Shown: piece after piece, positions 19,614 to 25,158 of the stretch
Layout of the letters: every line of letters starts with the position of its first letter
Position numbering within the stretch: the stretch's first letter is position 1
Source: Nemertoderma westbladi
Taxonomy: Eukaryota > Xenacoelomorpha > Nemertodermatida > Nemertodermatidae
Assembly: GCA_032718475.1 (NCBI GenBank)
Contig: JAUCBJ010005555.1
Location: forward strand, 1 to 25,158
Reading direction: 5' to 3'
Length of the DNA: 25,158 nucleotides
The notes under the pieces: model-generated
What the model saw: only the letters and a program-made list of their open reading frames with translations
What the model was told of the DNA's origin: nothing
Database searches by the model: none
Made by a program: the position numbers and the translations under genes

Positions 19614-20062
19614 CACTTTGGAGCATCACAAATCAAAAACAATCAAACTGAAATCAAGATAATCAAACAGAAATAAAACAAACAATCAACAGACTGCAAT
19701 CAAAAACAATCACAGAAGCACTGTCAGGAATACATTCAGACTTTCAGTCTGTGTCCCTCTCACCCATGCCTTACATCAAACTGCAATCAAAAACAATCAA
19801 ACTGCAATCAAAACCGATCAAACTGAAATCAAAATATTCAAACAGCAATCAACAAACTGCAATCAAAATCAATCACAGGCACACTTTCAGGCACACTTTC
19901 AAGCACACTTTCAAGCATATGAGATAAGAGCTACCACAAAACCACTAGACCCAGGAAAAGGCTCAGACATAAGCAGAGCAGTATGGGGTCAAACAATTCA
20001 GTAAATTACAGTTCCAAAATACTTATCACGAACATAACTGTGGTACCTATTTAAAATATTAA
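19614..20062. repeat. A/C-rich degenerate repeats ('aatcaaa' and 12-bp units)
   Basis: 19620-19880 is built of loose repeats of caatcaaaaacaatcaaactg. At about 19876-19917 a 12-bp unit (aggcacactttc / aagcacactttc) is repeated three times in tandem. 19920-20062 is unremarkable. The array sits directly between the broken gene and the hairpin minisatellite, so it may be the 3' part of the same element. Confidence 0.75.
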
Positions 20063-21346
20063 TTTTTGGCTACCCTCTATTTTTGGGGGCAGCATTTTTG
20101 GCTACCCCCTATTTTCGGGGGAACATTTTTGGCTACCCCCTATTTTTGGGGGCACCATTTTTGGCTACCCCCCATTTTTGGGGGCAGCATTTTTGTCTAC
20201 CCCCTATTTTTGGGGGCACCATTTTTGACTAGCCCCTATTTTTGGGGGCAGCATTTTTGGCTACCCCCTATTTTTGGGGGACCATTTTTGGCTACCCCCT
20301 ATTTTCGGGGGCACATTTTTGGCTACCCCCTATTTTTGGGGGACCATTTTTGGCTACCCCCTATTTTTGGGGGCACCATTTTTGGCTACCCCCTATTTTC
20401 GGGGGCACCATTTTTGGCTACCCCCTATTTTCGGGGGACCATTTTTGGCTACCCCCTATTTTTGGGGGCAGCATTTTTGGCTATCCCCTATTTTTGGGGC
20501 AGCATTTTTGATGGCCCCCTATTTTGGGGGGCAGCATTTTTGGCTACCCCCTATTTTTGGGGGCAGCATTTTTGGCTACCCCCTATTTTTGGGTCAGCAT
20601 TTTTGGCTACCCCCTATTTTTGGGGGCAGCATTTTTGGCTACCCCCTATTTTTGGGGGCAGCATTTTTGGCTACCCCCTATTATTGGGGGCAGCATTTTT
20701 GGCTACCCCCTATTTTCGGGGGCACCATTTTTGGCTACCCCCTATTTTCGGGGGCACCATTTTTGGCTACCCCCTATTTTTGGGGGCACCATTTTTGGCT
20801 ACCCCCTATTTTCGGGGGCACCATTTTTGGCTACCCCCTATTTTCAGGGGACCATTTTTGGCTACCCCCTATTTTCGGGGGACCATTTTTGGCTACCCCC
20901 TATTTTTGGGAGCAGCATTTTTGGCTACCCCCTATTTTCGGGGGCGCCATTTTTGGCTACCCCCTATTTTCGGGGGACCATTTTTGGCTACCCCTATTTT
21001 TGCGGGCACCATTTTTGGCTACCCCCTATTTTTGGGGGCAGCATTTTTGGCTACCCCTATTTTTGGGGGCACCATTTTTGGCTACCCTCTATTTTCGGGG
21101 GACCATTTTTGGCTACCCCCTATTTTTGGGGGCACCATTTTTGGCTACCCCTATTTTTGGGGGCACCATTTTTGGCTACCCCCTATTTTCGGGGGCACCA
21201 TTTTTGACGGCCCCCTATTTTGAGGGGCAGCATTTTTGGCTACCCCCTATTTTTGGGGGCAGCATTTTTGGCTACCCCCTATTTTCGGGGGCGCCATTTT
21301 TAGCTACCCCCTATTTTCGGGGGCAGCATTTTTGGCTACCCCTATA
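20063..21346 (+). repeat. ~32-bp hairpin minisatellite, about 40 units
   Basis: The unit is close to atttttggctacccc plus ctatttttgggggca(c/g)c, 30-32 bp long. Within each unit CCCCC-tattttt-GGGGG can fold back as a 5-bp stem. Variants alternate: tatttttggggg or tattttcggggg, and gcacc, gcagc or gacc after the G-run. Two units are altered to gatggcccc and gacggcccc (about 20510 and 21210). Because unit lengths are not multiples of three and no unit has a plus-strand stop, all three forward frames are open for hundreds of codons. These frames are artefacts of the repeat, not genes. Confidence 0.97.
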
Positions 21347-21492
21347 ACGTACGCTCTCAAACCATACTCAGAACTATACCAATCATTCACAGCTTTTGAG
21401 ATCAATCGGAACAAAGATTCCCATTCCTTCTCATAAAACCCTATCTGAATACCCTGATGGTCTTTCAAAAATATAATATATAAGTTAAAATA
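21347..21492. other. Short spacer before PLE-2
   Basis: Unique AT-rich sequence between the minisatellite and the left arm of the PLE-2 inverted repeat. No feature seen. Confidence 0.5.
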
Positions 21493-21685
21493 TATGAAGA
21501 CAAATGAAATAAATGCTACTGTTTGTATTTAAGAAAAGTGATATTCTATGTAAACAAATTCAAATAAGAATAATAAAAAATAGATTTGATAAAGGCTATG
21601 CAATATAGCCGAAATATCATCTGTAGAATAAAAACATCACTTTTCTTAAATACAAACAGTAGCATTTATTTCATTTGTCTTCATA
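21493..21685. repeat. 50-bp perfect inverted repeat flanking the PLE-2 ribozyme motif
   Basis: Arm 21493-21542 is the exact reverse complement of 21636-21685. The 93-base loop contains the hammerhead-like motif, and further pairing of attcta with tagaat extends the stem inwards after a bulge. This resembles the short inverted pseudo-LTR junctions seen at PLE 5' ends. Confidence 0.95.
21580..21624 (+). ncRNA. Hammerhead-like ribozyme, PLE-2
   Basis: Core TTGATAA is at 21586-21592, one A, stem II ggctat (21594-21599) with atagcc (21605-21610) and a gcaat loop, then GAAA (21611-21614). Helix I pairs 21580-21585 (atagat) with 21619-21624 (atctgt): five Watson-Crick pairs and one G.U. Between GAAA and helix I is UAUC, giving a UC cleavage-type site with a minimal helix III. 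Positions 3 and 8 are U and A instead of C and G, as in PLE-1. Confidence 0.55.
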
Positions 21686-21782
21686 ATTACTAAATTTACA
21701 AATGCTGGGCAGTGCATATTATTCATATGTTATAAATATTATCTTCATTTATACACTGTTCCCTTTGAAGCTGTTTTGTATT

Positions 21783-24536
21783 ATGGACCAAAGTTTATGT
21801 TCCATTCAGAAAGAATTATTACATTGTAGTGAGAAGTACGCACGATATAAACACCATGTTGAGTACCTAAGACATCACCAACGATGTGGAAGTATACCAC
21901 TTGGTTTAAAAGTAAAATTTCATTGCGGCGCAACTGATAACATTTTATGTACAAAAGTCAATTCATCTTTAAAGAAATGTTCAAAAAAATTAATTAGTAT
22001 TTTTTTGAACCACAATAAGAGAAACATGGATGAGCTAAAGGCAAAACAAAACCAGATATTAAACAAGGCTACGAACAATGAAGACCGTATGGAACTAGAA
22101 AATAAATTAATTGAGCGTATTACAAACCTTTCCAAGTATTATTCCAAAAGAGAAATAAATAAATACAAACGCAATGGTCTATGTCTGCATTCAGAAGCAA
22201 AACTTCAACAACAAGATATTAGTGAGCAACTAAACGGGAAAAATATTAGTGTGCCTGTACATGTACAAGATAACAATATAAATATTAACGATGACAACAT
22301 ACTTGAACTATCGGGAATATTGGACTCGGGCAATAACATAATAAATCAATATGAAGAGAGTGACAGCATAATAGAATTATCCGGAATATCAGACTCAGGC
22401 GAAAACAAAATAAATCAACATGAAGACAGCAACAGCATAATTGAATTGTCATACAACATAGAAAATCAAAATAAAGACAGCATGATTATATTATCTGAAA
22501 GTGTATTGTTTAAAGGTGATGCAGATAGTAATTGTAAAAGCACTATTGCGGAAATACCTATTTACGAAACGGATATTGACAGTTTAAAAGAGGAGGGATG
22601 GTTAACTGACAATATTTTGGAAAGTTTGCTTAGATATTGGTGCGATTGCAACACGAATACTTTGAACAGAACATTCAACACACATTTTTTTGAAATATTA
22701 AACTCTGAACGTGGGGGATACAATGCCATAAAACAATGGACTTCAAAAATAAACATATTCAATTACGATGGTTTGTACTTCCTGGTCCTTATGAATGGTA
22801 ACCATTGGGTTTTAGTAATATTTAAACCGAAATCACGAAAAATATTTTACTTAGATTCTATGGGTGGACAAAATATAAAGATTATAAACAGTTTAAAATA
22901 TTGGATTAAAAAAGAGGCATTGAAAAACAACATTTTGGACATCGAAATCATAATAGAACCACCAATAAAAATAGTACAATTTAATAGTTATCAATGTGGC
23001 GTGTACGTATGTAAGTTCGGTAAAATGTGTATAGACAGTAGTGATGGTATTTACAACCTTTCATATGTAAATGAGAACAATATTAATGTGTTTAGAAATA
23101 AAATGAGATCATTAGTAAATGATATTATGTCAAAAAATAATAAAGAAAGTCTAGGAAATTTGGAGAAATCCTTAAATGTTCTAGAACAGGAAAATGAAAG
23201 CTTTGGAAATGTTAATGTAACAACAAATAGTAACGTAAAAGTATTTAATTTAACAGAACAAAAAATTGATCCCGGACTTATTAAATTATGTAGTTTGGGG
23301 CCTTCATTTGTACCACAGCCAATGAGTGTCAATTGGGATGATATACAAAGAAATTGGCAAAATTTTAAAAGAAAAGTGCTATGGAAAGCGTTTTTTTATA
23401 AAGACAATATGGAAGTAATTAATATAGAATCAGCAGACAAAGTTGACAATTCATTATTTCCACCACACATAGCATCAACACGAAATCCACCAAAATGCAA
23501 TATTCCAGCAATCGAAGTATTTCTTGACAGTATTGAGAAAGATATTTTTAAAGATACTAAGTTAAAGAAAGTAAGAGACAACATAGATCCTCAAGAAAGA
23601 GGAGCGTTAAATAAATTTAGAAAAACAAACATAAATGATAAGGAATATATTATGAGATTACAAGACAAAGGAAATTCTTTTGTATTCATTGATAAGGAAA
23701 CAGACAACAAAAAACTAAAAGAGCAAATGGATTGTGGATCATTTAAGAAAGTTGAAAAAGACCCGAGTTTTACAATTTTAAACCAAATTACAAACTGGAC
23801 TGAAAAATGGAAAGACCTTGGACTAAGCAATAAATGGGTAAATTATATTTTATTAAACTCTGAACCTACACCGGGCACAAATTATCCAAGAATAAAACTA
23901 CACAAAGAACAAGCACCTGCGCGTGTAATAACATCAGGTTGTGGTAGCGCAACAGAAAATCTTTCTCAATTTGTAGAAACATACTGCAAAAAGATAGCTA
24001 ACACATTACCACATCGGGTAAAAGATACCTCACACATGCTGGAAATAATAGACGAATTAAATTTACATGAAATTGCAGATAATGATATATTGATTAGTTT
24101 TGATATTATTAATATGTTTCCTTCTATTGACAACAAAAACGGGATCAATATAGTTTCTAATAAATTAAAAGAAAATATACACTTGTTTGATGTACCTTCT
24201 GACTGCATTATTGAAGCATTGGAAATTTGCCTAAAAAACAACGTATCACAGTATCAAAATGAGTTTTGGATACAAACAGACGGCACTGCAATGGGACCCA
24301 AAAATTCTTGTTCTTACGCTGACATAGTGGCAGGAGATATTGATATAAAAGTAATTAACAAGAAAAAAAGATACCCTGAATTAAGATGTTGGTTTAGATA
24401 CAGAGACGATATATTCTCCATATGGCGTGGTTCAAAAAGGCGTCTATTCGAATTCTTTAAGCTATTAAATACATTGGATCCAAAACTTAAGTTTACACTG
24501 GATATACAGTCCCGCTCTCAAAAAGCATTCCTTTGA
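21783..24536 (+). CDS. PLE-2 polyprotein: SIM-like repeats, Ulp1-like protease, RT
   Basis: Numbering here counts the upstream ATG at 21702 as residue 1. ATG at residue 28 (21783) is a likelier start, since the first 27 residues read like translated leader. Residues 28-165 are basic and Cys/His-containing. Residues 195-268 hold four spaced acidic-hydrophobic motifs: ILELSG, SIIELSGISDSGE, SIIELS and SMIILS. Residues about 290-460 are a C48 protease domain: NHWVLVIF (His 368), FYLDSMGG (Asp 385), QFNSYQCGVYVC (Gln 426, Cys 432). The His-Asp gap of 17 and Gln-x5-Cys match yeast Ulp1. The RT follows: LQDKGNSFVFIDK, PRIKLHKEQAPARVI, ISFDIINMFPSID (Asp 801), TDGTAMGPKNS (860-870), FRYRDDIFSIW (Asp 902-903). 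The frame is intact until the stop in the adjoining repeat. The protein lacks the RT thumb and endonuclease, so this copy is probably inactive for retrotransposition. Confidence 0.85.
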   Translation: MDQSLCSIQKELLHCSEKYARYKHHVEYLRHHQRCGSIPLGLKVKFHCGATDNILCTKVNSSLKKCSKKLISIFLNHNKRNMDELKAKQNQILNKATNNEDRMELENKLIERITNLSKYYSKREINKYKRNGLCLHSEAKLQQQDISEQLNGKNISVPVHVQDNNININDDNILELSGILDSGNNIINQYEESDSIIELSGISDSGENKINQHEDSNSIIELSYNIENQNKDSMIILSESVLFKGDADSNCKSTIAEIPIYETDIDSLKEEGWLTDNILESLLRYWCDCNTNTLNRTFNTHFFEILNSERGGYNAIKQWTSKINIFNYDGLYFLVLMNGNHWVLVIFKPKSRKIFYLDSMGGQNIKIINSLKYWIKKEALKNNILDIEIIIEPPIKIVQFNSYQCGVYVCKFGKMCIDSSDGIYNLSYVNENNINVFRNKMRSLVNDIMSKNNKESLGNLEKSLNVLEQENESFGNVNVTTNSNVKVFNLTEQKIDPGLIKLCSLGPSFVPQPMSVNWDDIQRNWQNFKRKVLWKAFFYKDNMEVINIESADKVDNSLFPPHIASTRNPPKCNIPAIEVFLDSIEKDIFKDTKLKKVRDNIDPQERGALNKFRKTNINDKEYIMRLQDKGNSFVFIDKETDNKKLKEQMDCGSFKKVEKDPSFTILNQITNWTEKWKDLGLSNKWVNYILLNSEPTPGTNYPRIKLHKEQAPARVITSGCGSATENLSQFVETYCKKIANTLPHRVKDTSHMLEIIDELNLHEIADNDILISFDIINMFPSIDNKNGINIVSNKLKENIHLFDVPSDCIIEALEICLKNNVSQYQNEFWIQTDGTAMGPKNSCSYADIVAGDIDIKVINKKKRYPELRCWFRYRDDIFSIWRGSKRRLFEFFKLLNTLDPKLKFTLDIQSRSQKAFL

Positions 24537-24611
24537 TCAAACATTGATCAAACTTTGATCAAACATTGATCAAACTTTGATCAAACATTGATCAAAGTTT
24601 GATCAAATATT
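24534..24611. repeat. 11-bp tandem array, 7 copies
   Basis: The unit tgatcaaac(a/t)t is repeated from 24534 to 24610, and each unit contains the palindrome TGATCA (ttgatcaa in most). The stop codon of the PLE-2 frame (TGA 24534-24536) is the first three bases of the first unit, so the array marks the exact truncation point. Confidence 0.95.
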
Positions 24612-25158
24612 GAAATGAACCAGGCTTATAAATCCTGCCATTGAGTTCTACCAAAGGCGCTGCACTTCAAAGTCTAGATTCCCACTGAGCCGTGTGTCAA
24701 TCAAGCAGCCCTCACTCTCTCTCTCTCTCGCTCTCCCTGTGTGTGTAATGCTCCATGTGCTCTGTAGGATGTCTGCAGAGCACACAGGACACCACGTCCA
24801 TATCATACCATCGGTTTGTACGCTATAGCCGTTATTTAAACCGGACCGCCTAGGTTATAATAATTTACAGCGATTATCAGAAAATAACAGCCGCAATTGA
24901 ATCTCCACTTGGCGGTGTGGTGGTAATGAAAGCAAGGGCGGGTATGGGCTGTGTGGGGTTTAATTCTGAGTTAAGCAATGTGTTGGGTGGATGGCTACAA
25001 ATACATTATAAAGGGGGGGGGGGGGGGCAACTAGCGTACCGAGCGAGGGGAAGGCCATTTGAAAGCATACTGATAAACCCTTTCCAGTTGAAATGAGAAA
25101 AAAAAATAATATATATATTAAAGATCCACATTTCAAATTTTCTGAAACAAAAGCATTT
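24612..25158. other. No gene recognised; CT microsatellite and G15 run
   Basis: Contains a (CT)n/(GT)n microsatellite at about 24711-24746, a 9-bp inverted pair (tgtgctctg / cagagcaca, about 24757-24787) and a G-run of 15 at 25013-25027. Nothing matches PLE-2's missing 3' half. Confidence 0.6.

Larger units (their letters stand above)
21493..24533 (+). mobile_element. Penelope-like element 2 (PLE-2), 3'-truncated
   Basis: Starts with a 50-bp inverted repeat enclosing a hammerhead-like motif and continues directly into a long intact frame for a SUMO-protease-like domain plus Penelope RT. The RT stops shortly after motif D where the sequence changes abruptly into an 11-bp repeat. The thumb region and any C-terminal GIY-YIG endonuclease are absent. 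Codon use is very AT-rich, unlike PLE-1, so the two belong to different families. Confidence 0.8.

Noticed and set aside
20066-21347. Three long forward reading frames (up to 385 codons) rich in FLATPYFWG-type repeats
   Set aside because: They are the same non-coding ~32-bp repeat read in all three frames. No unit contains a forward stop, and unit lengths are not multiples of three, so openness is automatic.
21702-21782. Hydrophobic N-terminal 27 residues of the PLE-2 frame as a signal peptide or membrane anchor
   Set aside because: The stretch directly follows the inverted-repeat leader. A second ATG at 21783 begins sequence of ordinary composition, and a secreted RT would make no sense.

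Overview
The window is eukaryotic, AT-rich, repeat-dense DNA, most likely from a marine invertebrate. No bacterial operons, rRNA or tRNA genes were seen. Almost every protein-like stretch belongs to a mobile element, and most are broken. The organism call rests on the mix of element families: two Penelope-like retroelements (PLEs), a Mutator-like transposase, a pogo/Tigger-type DDE transposase and a Ty3/gypsy integrase. Together with the many minisatellites and long G/C homopolymers, this suits molluscs, cnidarians, echinoderms or cephalochordates, but I cannot name the phylum.

Layout. 1-455: a 387-bp duplication holding 42-bp coding-like repeats, open on the minus strand. 456-1626 (-): a decayed MULE transposase. 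2581-3491: a non-autonomous MULE-type element with ~170-bp terminal inverted repeats and an exact 9-bp target duplication. 3510-3760: minisatellite and TA-rich DNA. 5289-5506 (-): a possible first exon of a host gene. 6119-9947: PLE-1 with inverted pseudo-LTRs, hammerhead-like motifs and a broken RT plus GIY-YIG gene on the minus strand. 10480-11180: a degenerate ~148-bp satellite, followed by a G19/C13 hairpin at 11510-11550. 11690-12533: pogo-type transposase remnant. 13550-14670: gypsy integrase remnant. 14989-16654: a duplicated 256-bp block flanking a 63-bp x4 array. 17011-19613: a broken large gene with features that may fit a replication initiator. 19614-19920: A/C-rich repeats. 20063-21346: about 40 copies of a ~32-bp hairpin minisatellite. 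21493-24533: PLE-2, a long intact reading frame that ends abruptly at an 11-bp repeat array (24534-24611).

The most interesting object is PLE-2. Its single frame joins four short SUMO-interaction-like motifs, a complete Ulp1/SENP-type (C48) cysteine protease triad and a Penelope reverse transcriptase, and a hammerhead-like RNA motif lies upstream between 50-bp inverted arms. Both PLEs carry the same unusual hammerhead core, in which the usual C3:G8 pair is replaced by U3:A8. All functional assignments come from motif reading by eye; no database search was run.
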